Shown here: piece by piece, positions 51,475 through 62,805 of the stretch
Position numbering within the stretch: the first letter of the stretch is position 1
How the letters are laid out: each line of letters starts with the position of its first letter
Translations under genes and position numbers: made by a program
Notes under the pieces: generated by a model
What the model was told of the DNA's origin: nothing
Databases searched by the model: none
Seen by the model: the letters and a program-made list of their open reading frames with translations, nothing else
Assembly (NCBI GenBank): GCA_035236585.1
Contig: CP141127.1
Location: 46,204,001 to 46,268,000 of the forward strand
Direction of reading: 5' to 3'
DNA length: 64,000 bases
Source: Warburgia ugandensis
Taxonomy: Eukaryota > Streptophyta > Magnoliopsida > Canellales > Canellaceae

Positions 51475-51596
51475 TGAGTTAATTACATTAACTCTTTCTA
51501 TACTCATCCTCAACTAACAAGTTAACTCTTTCTATACTCATCCTTAACTAATGAGTCAACTCTCTCTATACTCATTCTTAACTAATATGTCTCTCC
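51475..51596. repeat. Three-copy minisatellite near the PBS
   Basis: Units contain aactctttctatactcat followed by ccttaactaa-like bases. The same family of repeat is found at 521-604 in the related leader. Confidence 0.75.
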
Positions 51597-51687
51597 TATT
51601 TCTCTATTCACTCACTATTTCTCATCTTCAACTTGGATTGTCATAATCATATTGGACATAAGGGGCTACAATTGATTGGATCAACCT

Positions 51688-51699
51688 GCTCTTATACCA
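51688..51699 (-). promoter_or_regulatory. Primer-binding site, initiator-Met tRNA type (one mismatch)
   Basis: The plus strand gctcttatacca differs from the consensus complement by one base (t for g). It lies two bases from the LTR at 51702. Confidence 0.87.
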
Positions 51700-51701
51700 A
51701 C

Positions 51702-54700
51702 TATGGCCACCTGGGTTTTTGAAATACATTTTCGTTATTTATTTTCAAATGGTGGTCAACAAATTTTGCAAACATTTTGAAAACTTAAGCAGTGAAATTA
51801 TTTTTCTTTGAAATTCTTTTTGGAAAACCCGAATGCCACATTTCACTCACATATACATACATAATTTTGTATACAACATATGTTTTCAAAGAAACTCATT
51901 TTATTAAAGTTGTAAAATCAATCCAATGGTTCACATACACAGCCCCTTTATTACATCTTATGTCCAAAATACACAAATCAAGATACAATCCAATCCTTTC
52001 ATAAATGTACATAGTCTTGATCAACAATATGGTCTTCATCTTCCCATGTCGTATCCCTCCATTCTTTTCTTTCTATATCTGAGATATTGTATACCTTCAA
52101 ACATTTACAATATCTCAGCAAGCTATGCTTGGTAGGGGATTCAAGAATATATGGACTCATGTGATTCAAAAGTATAGTATTCATAATCATCATATTCCAT
52201 GTGAATCACATAATTCAATTTCCATGAACCATACAATATATGATCATTCTATCATATAATTTATCATGTAACATCTATTATGATAATTCCAAACCACTCA
52301 CCACTATATCATATGTATATATGTATGAATGTATATATATATACAATCAAAACCTATAAAAAAAGTTAATATCTCAAACATCAATAATCATACTCAGACA
52401 TACTGAGTTGATAAATCATCTAGACTTTTGCTAGAAAAATACTCCCTCATTAGGGCAGTATCGGCATATCACTGTGCCATGCATCATAATGCAAAATACT
52501 CAAGGTCTACCATGCTATAGTCTGATCTATACTAGCGCGCCCGAATAACTGCCCTATTCACCAATGATACCACGGTGGAAAATATTGTGTCACTACCCAT
52601 ATGGGGAGACAAGACTTTCACAGTGGGGTCTTCCCATAATTGACCCACCTGACTTTTAGCCTCTCTTTGGGCAAGGTATCATAATATCATCAAATATCTT
52701 GAAGTAGGTGGTCAAACCCTCATAACTTCCCTGGCATAGCATCCTCAAGCTTATGCCTGTTAAAAACAAAACCACAAACATCCATGCTTGTATCTAAAAT
52801 AATTCTTGTACATCTTAAATGATTTGTTTATTTATATTACCATCCTTGTATTCAATATCATCATAATAAGGATATAATTTCATTTTTAGATTTAGGGTTC
52901 CTCATTTACAATGAATGATACCCATGTTCATATAAGTTTAGGGATTAATCATTTATTGTAAATGATCCCCATTTCCTTTAATTTGGTATTCATATACCAA
53001 ATGTTATTAAGTGTAAGGATACTCATTTGATACAAATAATATCCATTATTATTATGTTCTTATCTAAATTTAAGTGTAATCTTAAATGATACCCAAGTAT
53101 TTGTTATGTATTCCATTTAATTTCAATAGTTATTTCTATCTCATATACATGGATTATGATTCAAATGCAACTAAGCATATTATCATTCTTAAGCATTATA
53201 ATTTCTATATATAACAACAATTTCATAGACCATAGACCTATTATTCTTAAAAGTTCCACCTACCTTCATGTAGTGATTCATCCATTCAGATCTTCCATGA
53301 TTGACGTATGTAATATGCAAATACATACATACTGTCATTATCTAAACAACTTGGATAATCTCATATTTATATTCCTTATCTAATCTTATCACTTAATATA
53401 AAGGATGTAGATCTTTCTTGTGTTCCTCTCATCCATACAATCTATCTTCCTTAGATAGTATTTATCCTATTGATCAATAGATTTGACAGTTACAATGATC
53501 TTCTAATCTTTGAGATCTAAGTATTTTCTAAGTCTTTGTGTATCCATCTCTTTGATCTTGAACTTTCATAGATCCTTTGATCAACAATTTATACTTGTTG
53601 ATAAAGATCAAAGGCCCAGATCTTCTATAATCTAGTTCTTCTTTGATCTAAGTTTAGTTTTTTGAACATCCCTAAGGAGGATGGTCTTGGTTCTTTTCCT
53701 TGAATCATATTTGATCAAGGATTTAGATTATCTAATCTAATGATCTAGATTTGATCTACAACATACTAATAAGCATACATACTAAATACAATACAATGTT
53801 ATGATTCTTATTGTTCTTTTCTTTATGAATCTTGCTTGATCTTGATTATCTTACATACCATTTTTATTAAGATTAGATATTTTATTAACCTTTTATGATG
53901 TTATTATTATTATTCAACAAGTTAATGTTTTAGTAGTCAAAGATAGCTTATTTCATCCTAAGTCTAGATTGCTCCTCCTTATGCTAGAATTAACCAATGC
54001 TTACTAGTTAAAGTCTGCTCAAAGATGGGTTAATACAACCCTCATGTAAGGAGGCATTTATTCCTCAACTTACATTAATAGGAGGTGAGAGAGAAGCACT
54101 TGACTCTTGTATACCCCATATAGCCACAATGTTTCGAGTCCACTGGGGTAGCACTAGCTCAACCTTTAACAAGGTTCTTATAAGCATTTTAACCCCAAGT
54201 ACTCTTTCTAATTGATTTTAATTAAATTCATAAACATTTAAAATGTCATTCATGAGATTTATTATTCTCCTAATTTGGACTAAGGATTTGATAATCCTTA
54301 TATTATCCTACTAACTATATCCCTTAACTATGCTTAATTCCATGTCCTTTGTTTATTGTAAATGTCCATTAATATTTAAATTTCATTAATTATATTTTCC
54401 ATGAAATTTACATAATATGAACATTAAAGTAAAAATAAATAAGTAAATCTAACAATTAAATCTACTAAGCAATAAAAGACATTTACAATAACATTAATAA
54501 TTCAAATAAACACATTTAACATATCCTCATGATCCAATGGTCATCCTTCATCCTATGTAGGATTTAGACCTTGATCTTTTATTTTTATTAAATCTACTCA
54601 TTTTCTCAAAGTGATCTCATCACTAGATCATTGATATCATCTTATCACATGATTTGATCCTTCTCGAGCTAACCAATCAAGAAGATCTTAAGCCATTTTA

Positions 54701-57405
54701 TCCAATTTAAGGGCATAGATCTTAATCTATCCCAAATTATCATCATCAAGCCATTCATTTCCTATGATCCTATCATTAGATCATTACCCTCACTTATTCA
54801 TAGATTTTGATCATCTTAGATCAATCTGATCAAGGAGATTAGTATCTATTTTTAAGGATTTAGTTACTTTTAATGGTCAAGATCTTAAGATTTGTCAATT
54901 CAAGTACATCCAACCCATTTATTAAAGTTATTAAATCATTATATCATCATCCAAAATGATTTGAATGGCCTAAACATCCCAGATCTTGTAGATCATGGAT
55001 GTTTGTACCATTATCTCCTTCAAAACTGAAAGTTTCATGAATTCAACTGATGATTTTATTGGTTAAGTAGGTTCTTCTCATCAAGAGGAATCCAAACCAA
55101 CTTTTTTATCTCAATTTGGAGTCAAATTAAGATCAAAATCTGGATTTTAAGATTTTAGCCAGTTTTAATGGATGATATTGATCTTTACTGATTCTGTTCA
55201 ATTAAATAATCTAAGGATCCCGAATTTTTATTGTGATCATGGTCATTAGGGTTTTGTGACCCCCTAAATCCATCTATCACTTTAGATATCTATTTTAACA
55301 TCATCTTGATCATGATCCAATGTTGTTATTATGGATTTTAGCAAATAATTTACATAAATACAATTAAAAAAATAGTTATCAACATTCCATAAGATTCTAC
55401 ATAGCATAAGAAATTCATTAGTGCTTTCATATTTAAATTTGGACATAAAATAAGATCCAAATAATAATTTTAAGATTTCAAACATTTTTAAGGTCCTAGA
55501 TTTATCCAATATGAAATAGCCTAATTCTTTAATCCAGATGTCCATAAATTTCATTGTGATTATTGTTCCTAAGGTTTTTGGTGTCCTGAATCCATCTATC
55601 AGATTAGATGTACATTTTAAGATAATCTTAGGCATGATTCAAAATTGTTACAACGGATTTTAGCAATCATCTCACATAAGATTTTAGCAATTATCTCACA
55701 TAAATACAATTAGAAACATAGATCTCATGATTCAAATAGATTTTGCATAACATAAGGAATTCATCATTTTTTCATATCTAAAATCATAGCTAAAATGAAC
55801 TCTTAATTGAAGAAACAAGATTTCAATTCAATAGATGGACGGTTGAGATCATTCTAATAGAAAACGACAAAATTGGAAGCGGGCCATGTTTATGACTGCC
55901 TTTTACAAGTGGTTTGAAAGAGGTGACCGACTATGGGTGAGATAGTCCAGATCTAGACTATCGGATCACCCATTGTCGGATCTCTTCCATAGGTGAAAAC
56001 TAATGGCTTAGATTTCATCTCCTAGGGTTTTTGGGCCCCAGGAATCCATCCAATGGTTCAGAAGTTGCATTTGAGTCATTCATAGAGAGGGATCTCAACC
56101 TTTTTGCTGGATCCATTGTTCCTGATGGATCAATGGCTAGGGAGGTCACCTAAAGGCCGGAGATCAACATTACAGTGCCAGAATTATTGGAGGAGGTGGT
56201 TTGGGCTTACCTAGGCCGGTCTGGTGAAGAGAAGTTTACCGGAGAGAGAGAGATAACACCAAGAAATCTTCGGTTGCCTGAAATGCTTATAGTTCAAAAA
56301 TATAGCAGTGCCCTTGTCGGAGATGGTCGGGGAACATGGGGGAAACATAGATCCCCCTGTTCTGAAGTGATTCAACAGTTAAGGATTGTGATTCACCTGC
56401 TGGATTTGTCAGAATAATCTGTAAAATTTGTCAAAGATGGTACCAGTCTCATGTTCCATTTTCATTTTAGATTTCCCAACGATCCAGACATTGGATCATC
56501 ATGGAACCAAAGGGCTTTTGTAGATCATGCCTAGCCGAATACATCTAATGGTGAAGGTTAAAAATTAGTGGCTAGAATTGGATGGCTAATAGGATTTAGG
56601 GTTCCTAGGAAGAACCCTAGTCTAATCGGGGATGATGTGTCCCTTGACACTCCCGCAAACATACATGAGTTGTCTGCCCTGGGTGCATTTGGGGACACGC
56701 ACCCTATGAAAGAAGAGAAAGAGAGGATAGAAGAGAGAAATGGGGAAGATGGAGGGCAAGGGATTCTAGGGAATCTCATGGAGGATTTTTAGGAAAATTT
56801 TTGGAAAATTTTATAAGCTATTTATAGGGATTTTTGAATTTTTCATGATTACATGTTATAATTATGTGTCATTTCTTTTTATTATTAAATTGGCATTGGA
56901 TTCCCACTACCACCTCCTTCTCCACTACCAATTGGTAGTGGTTTGACTCATGATGGTGGTCTTCCAGACTGTTGGCCCACCTTATGGGCCCCACATAGTT
57001 GTGAAAAGGCCATTTTGCCCTTTTAATTCTAAAAATGGAGAAAAATAGGGCTTATTCCTATGAACTCGAAATTGAGGGTACTTAGTGTTGTTTCAATCAA
57101 TTTTATGAGTACATTCCAAATTTTGATGTCTTAAGTCTCAGTTATGAGAAAAAAATACTATTTTATCCTTTTATTTAGAAAAATAGAAAAAAATAAGGAG
57201 TTTTTATTCGGACTCAGAATTTGACGTATGTATAATCATTCTGATCGATTTTTCAAGTACATTATAAATATCCAAGTTTTAAGCCTTAATTTTATTTTTA
57301 TAAAAATAAATCTTCCTGGAACTCAAAGTTCCAGTTTCACCTTTAGAATTTCAACTTTTAATTTTTAATAATTCAATTATATTCATAAAAATTGGGGTTA
57401 TTACA
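51702..57405 (-). mobile_element. 5' LTR (5.7 kb) of the LARD-like element
   Basis: It begins tatggccacctggg, the canonical TG changed to TA, and ends ggggttattaca. It has the hairpin (52079-52118), the LTR core near 52590-52770, a TATA box at 56819-56827 and a 24-bp tandem duplication at 55656-55703. It preserves the 2.9 kb lost from the 3' LTR. Confidence 0.9.
55656..55703. repeat. 24-bp tandem duplication private to the 5' LTR
   Basis: Units 55656-55679 and 55680-55703 start gattttagcaa and end tctcacataa and differ by one base. The sister LTR has one copy near 46893. Confidence 0.85.
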
Positions 57406-57410
57406 CCCCA

Positions 57411-57470
57411 AACATCGAGTGGTTCTGTGATAAGGATTGGGTTTAAGGGCATCACGTGTCTCCTTCCTAT
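57411..57470 (-). pseudogene. Athila-like integrase, tandem copy 1 (third piece)
   Basis: The sequence aacatcgagtggttctgtga continues the copy-1 integrase after the LARD-like insertion and matches 58119-58172. It then meets the second copy at about 57471. Confidence 0.75.
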
Positions 57471-58172
57471 GACAAGGATTTACTTGAAATTTGTTTATCA
57501 TGTGTAACCTTCATTTGATCTTTGTATATTTGTACAGAGTCATATGCATCTTTCCTCAATTCTTCCAACTTATTGAGTTGGAGTTTTTGATGTGGGTCCC
57601 AGCAGCATAAGTCCAAATTAAGCTTCTAGGTAGCCCAACATGCCTTGTGTTCTAACTCTACTAGTAAGTGGCCAACCTTTCCATAGACCAAGTGATAGGG
57701 TGACATGCCTATTGGAGTTTTATAGGCTGTACAATAGGCCAACAAAGCATCGTTAAGTCAGATAGACCAGTCTTTCCTACTTGGATAAACTATCTTTTCT
57801 AGGACAGGCTTGATCTACCTATTCGAGATCTCTACTTGGCCACTGAGTGTGGTATGCTATAGTTATCCTATGGTTGAAACCATACTTTTTCACTAGGTTT
57901 TCGAACACTTTATTACAAAAGTGTTTTCCCCCATCGCTTATTATGTCTTTTGGAGTTCCAAACTATGCAAACATATTTTTCTTTAAGAATTGTACCACTA
58001 CCTTATGGTTATTGATTTTGCATGGTACAGCCTCCAACCACTTAGACATGTAGTCCACTCCCACTAGGATGTAAAGATTCCAAAAGAATTAGGAAAGGGT
58101 CCCATGAAAGCTATGCCCCAAACATCAAATGATTCTATGCCAAGGATTGGGTTTAAGGGTATCATATATCTC
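57471..58172 (-). pseudogene. Athila-like integrase core and C-terminal part, tandem copy 2
   Basis: This uninterrupted 0.7-kb stretch repeats copy 1 (41021-41293, 45449-45823 and 57411-57470). The minus strand reads LVGVDYMSKWLEAV near 58030-58080, the first catalytic Asp region, and an IISDGGKHFCNKVFEN block near 57900-57950, the second. Stops break it. It continues rightward into the zinc-binding part of integrase, so this copy belongs with the RT/RNase H remnants to its right. Confidence 0.85.
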
Positions 58173-58640
58173 CTTGATTTCCTAACCATTGACACCTTAC
58201 ACATGTTGTCAAGTAAGCATGTGCATCCTTAAATATGGTGGGCCAATAAAAACCACACTACAGAATTTTTGCAACTGTTTTTCTTGAGCTGTAATGGCTC
58301 CCACAAAAATGATCATGAGATAAGTAGATGATCTTATTATGCTCACTATTTGGTACTCATCTTCTTATCACCTAGTCGAGATAGTACTTGAACAAGTGTG
58401 GTTCGTCCCAAGTAAAGTATCTAACCTTAGTCAATAATCCTTTGTCATATTGTTTGGTCCAATAATTTGGAATTTTTCTTAATAAGATAATTCACAATAT
58501 CACCATACCAAGGTAACTGGGGAATATGTACTAACTATTCATTTGGAAAGGATTCAATTAGAGGCACATTATCCCCAGTGAGCTCTCCCACCAATCTAAG
58601 TAAGTGGTCTTCTATGACATTTTCAAAAACTTTTCTTATC
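58173..58640 (-). pseudogene. Athila-like integrase zinc-binding domain and RNase H to integrase linker
   Basis: The minus strand gives HYSSRKTVAKIL, CGFYWPTIFKDAHAY and CVRCQ, the His/Cys zinc-binding part typical of Athila integrases, with an in-frame stop before CGFYW. Further right (near 58580-58620) it reads DHLLRLVGELTGDN, matching the end of RNase H and the start of the linker. Confidence 0.82.
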
Positions 58641-58897
58641 TCTAATTTTTAAGCCAAACTCCTATAGTAGGAGTATGCAATGGATCAATTTAAGTTTTAT
58701 GTCCGTTTCAGAAAGTAGGTACTTTAAAACCACATGATTCGAGTACAATATAACTTTAGACCTTAACAAGTAAGATCTAAACTTATCCAAAGCAAACACT
58801 ATAACTAACAACTCTTGCTCAGTGGTCAAGTAATTGAGTTGTGTATCATTTAGTGTTTTACTAGCATAGTATATCACATGGCAAAGTTTATCGATGC
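58641..58897 (-). pseudogene. Athila-like RNase H, C-terminal half
   Basis: The frame has HVIYYASKTLNDTQ, LTTEQELLVIVFALDKFRSY and VILYSNHVVLKYLL. The catalytic Glu (TEQELL) is present. The Asp of the family's YSDHAAL block is Asn here. The solo LTR at 58898 separates this half from the N-terminal half at 61525. Confidence 0.87.
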
Positions 58898-61524
58898 TGT
58901 GACGACCCGGGTTTTTATATGATGCAATTTTGATAAAAAGGCAAGATCTCTTGTTTTGTAAGTATGAAATGCATGAAAATCTTTTTGGTTTTGGAAAACA
59001 ATCTTTCATAAAAACCCCGAGTGTCAAAACACATTCTCAAATTATCTAGCCATGGCAAAGTTTAAATCAATATTATTCCCAAGAAAGTGTTAGTCACAGC
59101 CCCAGCTATTAGAGAGTAACTACAATCAAGTAACATTGAAAGATAAGGTAGGGGTTTACTTACTTGCACTTAGCTTGAGTGTCTTCTCTCACAAGCGTTC
59201 CTTGCCCTTAAGTATTTACTTTGTGTCTGAAAAATGTTGAGGATTGGGTGAGTATATACTATACTTAGTAGGAGCCTATCACTATTAGTTTTATAATGCA
59301 TGAGATGTTTTAAAATCATATGCTCTTTCAAAACATGTGCATGTCTGAATACTCAAGTTCAATATTGATATCAAAATCCATTGTCAAACTGAAATACTAA
59401 TGACTTAAAGGATCACATAATCCAAAATCGAAAGTATCATATACATATATATCATAACATTATGATATGCATAAGATGCTTCATTGAATCCAACTCTTGG
59501 ATCTCTAGTATGGTATGGTTGACCAACCTTATATCATGCCATATGCAATGCAAATAACTCCACAAAACCATAGGGTCCAACTATGCCCACGACCTCCTCA
59601 CTGTGTGGTCCCCGGTTACCTGAGGACACTCGGTCATAGCCTCCACAGGGCCTATGACACGTCGACCCAGTGCCGTGACACCAATGGTAGCCCCCTGTAC
59701 CACATGCAGTCGACGTAGGGACGTTGCCTCTTTTTGGGCATGGTACCCATCCACCTAATAGTGGTAGAGGCTGGGTGGGCAACCCAGACCCCTCGGCATA
59801 GCACCCACGAGCTTACTAGCCCAAATCACACAAGATCAAACAAGCGAAAAATCTCTTTTTCAAAACCTGTCCTCTTTGGGTCCCTCACAACTGCCTAGCC
59901 CTCGGTAGTCCAGCGTCTTTAGGTAACCCTCAAGGACATGCAATTTTTGCAAGAACTTAATGCTCGCAAATCATGCAATGTATGAAATAGTTTGCAAAAA
60001 CATATCTATGTATAATGTATATGCAATTATTTACAAAACATGTATATGCATAAAGCATTTATCACATGCCTGCTGAATTAAGTCATGCTAAACAAGTCAT
60101 ATACTTAAAACATGTATTCTCAAACAATAATAGTTCTTTTAAAAGAATCTAGTAGTGATAGAGCACCTACCTTGATAGGTTGCCCTAACCCCTTTGTCCT
60201 CGTACTCTCCTGAACATGGTCTGGGGAATCAAGGTTAGTTTGGCCTATCTTTTATGGGTTTTAGAGTGGTTGGTCTTATTACTTAGGCATTAGGGGTCCA
60301 TCCCTATGCCTATGGGTGTCCTAAGGTCCTAATTGGGCCTTGGTATCTTCAGTTTTTCAAAGGTTTAGCGGCTACGCACCACCATCCTATTCTAAGGGTC
60401 ATGCCCACCTTTGAATGGGCTTTGATCAGGGATTTTATAGTTTTGGTGTGTCCGTGTCATCGACACGGACACAACGCCTTTTGCAGCGCCTCAATCAGAG
60501 CTCTAGATGTCAAGTTATAAGCGTTTTAGTGTCACACATACATAAGAGCCTTAAGAGTGAAAAGGCAGAATGCTAGGCATTGCGCGTTAGCGCCATGCGC
60601 CAACTTCCCTAAGGAACGAAGAAATCCCGTAGCACTAGCGCACTGTTGTCTGCGGCGTGCGTCTCATTAGGCGCATCTACAGACGCACCGAGTTTTCCCG
60701 CCCCTCTCTCTCTTTTGCGGGCGCGTCCCCGGACGCGCCCGTTTGGTTTTTTCTAAACGCGTCGACGTGTTACGTTCCGACTGGAATGTTCCATTCGTCT
60801 GGGGGATCGGGGTGTCCTCAGGACACCCTGGTTTGACCCTGTCGAACCAGTGCAGCCCAGGGAACGTCCCTGGGTCCTTGGTGAGTCTCCAGGGCTCCAT
60901 TTTGCATGATTTTTCATGCAAAAACTTAGGGAAATTGATCCTAGAACTACTGTGAAGATAGGTTTTGAGGGATCTTGGGCATACTTGGCTCGTTGCTGGG
61001 TTTTTCTCCTTGTTTCCCCTCTAGGTCACTCCTCCACAACGGGTTTTCTTCAACCTTTTGGGTTGCCATTAGAGGCGCCCAAGAGCTCTATTTATAGAGC
61101 TATGAGAGGGTTCTGGAGGGGGCTCTCACCGCCTTTGAATGGCGGTGGATAAACCTCCAGCATGGCGGTGATTTCTCCTCCAATCACCTCCATTTTAGAA
61201 CCCTCTAGGAGGTTGAAGATGAAGGGTGCCCGTATCAAAACGGGCCCCTATGTTTTGCAGGCTAAATCCGTTTTTTGTAAAAATAACATTTTTGCCCCTG
61301 AACTTCAAAGGGCCATAACTTGCTCATTTTAACTCCGTTTTGGGTGATTTTGGTCTCGTTGGATTCTTTTTTCTGAGATGTACCTAATGGTATCATTTTC
61401 AGGACCAAATTTTTGGGGTCAGTTAGGGTGAATAGTGAAATGACCAAAATGCCCTTATCTTCGAAAACTGATCTTTTCATTGCTTAACTTGGAATTTCAA
61501 TATTACAAAATTGGAGTCATTACA
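58898..61524 (-). mobile_element. Solo LTR (2.6 kb) inserted in the Athila-like RNase H; TSD GATGC
   Basis: It begins tgtgacgacccggg and ends ggagtcattaca. Flanks are gatgc at 58893-58897 and gatgc at 61525-61529, an exact 5-bp duplication. It is 2627 bp, one base different in length from its relative at 29229-31856. GC-rich parts, the TATA palindrome (61084-61101) and the gggcatggtacccatccacc core (about 59738-59757) are shared. Its open frames are non-coding. Confidence 0.96.
61084..61101 (-). promoter_or_regulatory. TATA box inside a short palindrome
   Basis: agctctatttatagagct, identical to 31417-31434. Confidence 0.65.
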
Positions 61525-61689
61525 GATGCACTATCCCAAAACAAATCTAGTGGCATAATCTAATGTATCACACATAATCTCGAATGGCATAATCAAGTGG
61601 TTCTATAATGGGTGCTGAGGTCAATTTTCCCATGAGTTGCACAAATTCTTTCTTATAGTTCCCATCAAAGTCAAAGGTTGCTTCCTTTC
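61525..61689 (-). pseudogene. Athila-like RNase H, N-terminal half, and RT junction
   Basis: Just right of the solo LTR the minus strand gives DYATRFVLG then a TAG, matching the family's first RNase H strand (DYAVGAVLGQ). Crossing the insertion in the same frame leads to DKLCHVIYYASKTLN. This shows that the host gene was already read this way when the LTR arrived. Confidence 0.82.
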
Positions 61690-62760
61690 TCAGTAAATTA
61701 CACAGGGACTTAGTAATTTTGTTGAAGTCTTAGATGAATCTTCTGAAAAGCCAGCATGTCCCAAAATGGAGTGAATTTCTTTCACTATCCTTGGTGGGGC
61801 AAAGTTGGCTATTAAATTCACTTTAGCCTTATTGGCTTCTATCCCATTGTGTGATATTATATAGCCTAAAACTAACCCATTTTGTACCATAAAATTGTAC
61901 TTTTCTTTGTTTAATACTATATACTTTGCCTGACACCTTGCAAGAACTAACTTTAAGTTGTTTAAGAACTCATGAATAGATGACCCAATTACTAAGAACT
62001 CATTTATGAACAATTTAGAATCCTTTCTACCATATAAGAAAAGATGTTCAACATATACCTTTGAAATATAGTAGGAGCACTGCAAAGTCCAAAAGGCATA
62101 CATTAGGTTTTGCAAGGGCAGGTGAAGGTGGTCTTCTCCTGATCCTTGGGTGCTATAGGAATTTGGTTGTAACCAGAGTATATATTTAAAATGCAATAGT
62201 AGCTATGCGTGGCCAACCTCTCTAGGATTCAGTTGAAAAATGGTAGAGGAAAGTCATCTTTCCTCGTGATCACATTCAATTTTCAATAATCAATGCATAC
62301 TCTCCACTTGGTTGTCATGCAGGTGGGTACTAACTTATTTACCTCATTTTGTACTACCATGACCCCAAATTTGTTGGGTATAGCCTGAACAGGGCTGACC
62401 CAAGTGCAGTCAGAGATAGGGTATGTGACTCCAACATTTAGAAGTTGAAGGACTTCATCTTTGACCACATTCTTCATGTGGGTATTTAGTCATCTTTGGG
62501 TTTCCTTGGAGGGTTTAGCATTTTCTTCGAGGTGTATCCTATGCGCACATACAATTGGACTAATCCCTTTTATATCTGCTATGGTCCATCCTAGAGCAAT
62601 CTTATGTTCTTTAAGAACATTTTGAAGCTTACTCTTCTGTTCATTATCTAAATTTGTTGCTATTATCATAGGTAAGTTTTCATCTACTTCTAGGTAAGAA
62701 TATATAAGATTTATCAAGCAAGGGTTTGAGGGCTAGAGAAGATGGTTACTCTATATAGGG
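61690..62760 (-). pseudogene. Athila-like reverse transcriptase, decayed
   Basis: From the right: HKIALGWTIADIKGISPIVCAH, the linker before RT typical of Athila (62490-62717); GVTYPISDCTWVSPVQAIP and WRVCIDY (62283-62477); GYNQIPIAPKDQEKTTF and MPFGLC; then NNLKLVLARCQAKYIVLN and GHAGF (61690-62196). The box that should read FMDD is FINE, so both catalytic aspartates are lost. At least one frameshift (between 62283 and 62196) and several stops are present. Confidence 0.9.
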
Positions 62761-62805
62761 TATGGGGATAGACTTTGAAGGAGGAAGTGGCTCCACATAA
62801 GGGCA

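Larger units (their letters stand above)
48642..51701 (-). mobile_element. Non-coding interior of the LARD-like element
   Basis: The left end, atcttccccc (48642-48651), is the polypurine tract on the minus strand. The right end is the PBS at 51688-51699. Between them is AT-rich DNA rich in cttt and tcat words with no frame of interest on either strand. The last 750 bases match 1-721. A minisatellite of about 32-bp units lies at 51475-51596. Confidence 0.85.
45824..57405 (-). mobile_element. LARD-like LTR element (11.6 kb) with non-coding interior; TSD CCCCA
   Basis: Two related LTRs (45824-48641 and 51702-57405) flank a 3.1-kb interior that has a PPT at one end and a PBS at the other but no coding sequence. 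Flanks are cccca at 45819-45823 and 57406-57410, an exact 5-bp target duplication. The host is the Athila-like integrase, which joins up once the element is removed. Large LTRs plus a non-coding interior are the definition of LARDs (large retrotransposon derivatives), which move with proteins from autonomous relatives. Its leader and LTR resemble the element at the left edge of the window. Confidence 0.92.

Noticed and set aside
55282..55635. 117-residue minus-strand frame
   Set aside because: Inside the 5' LTR of the LARD-like element; the sister LTR (46500-46860) does not keep it open and no domain is recognisable.
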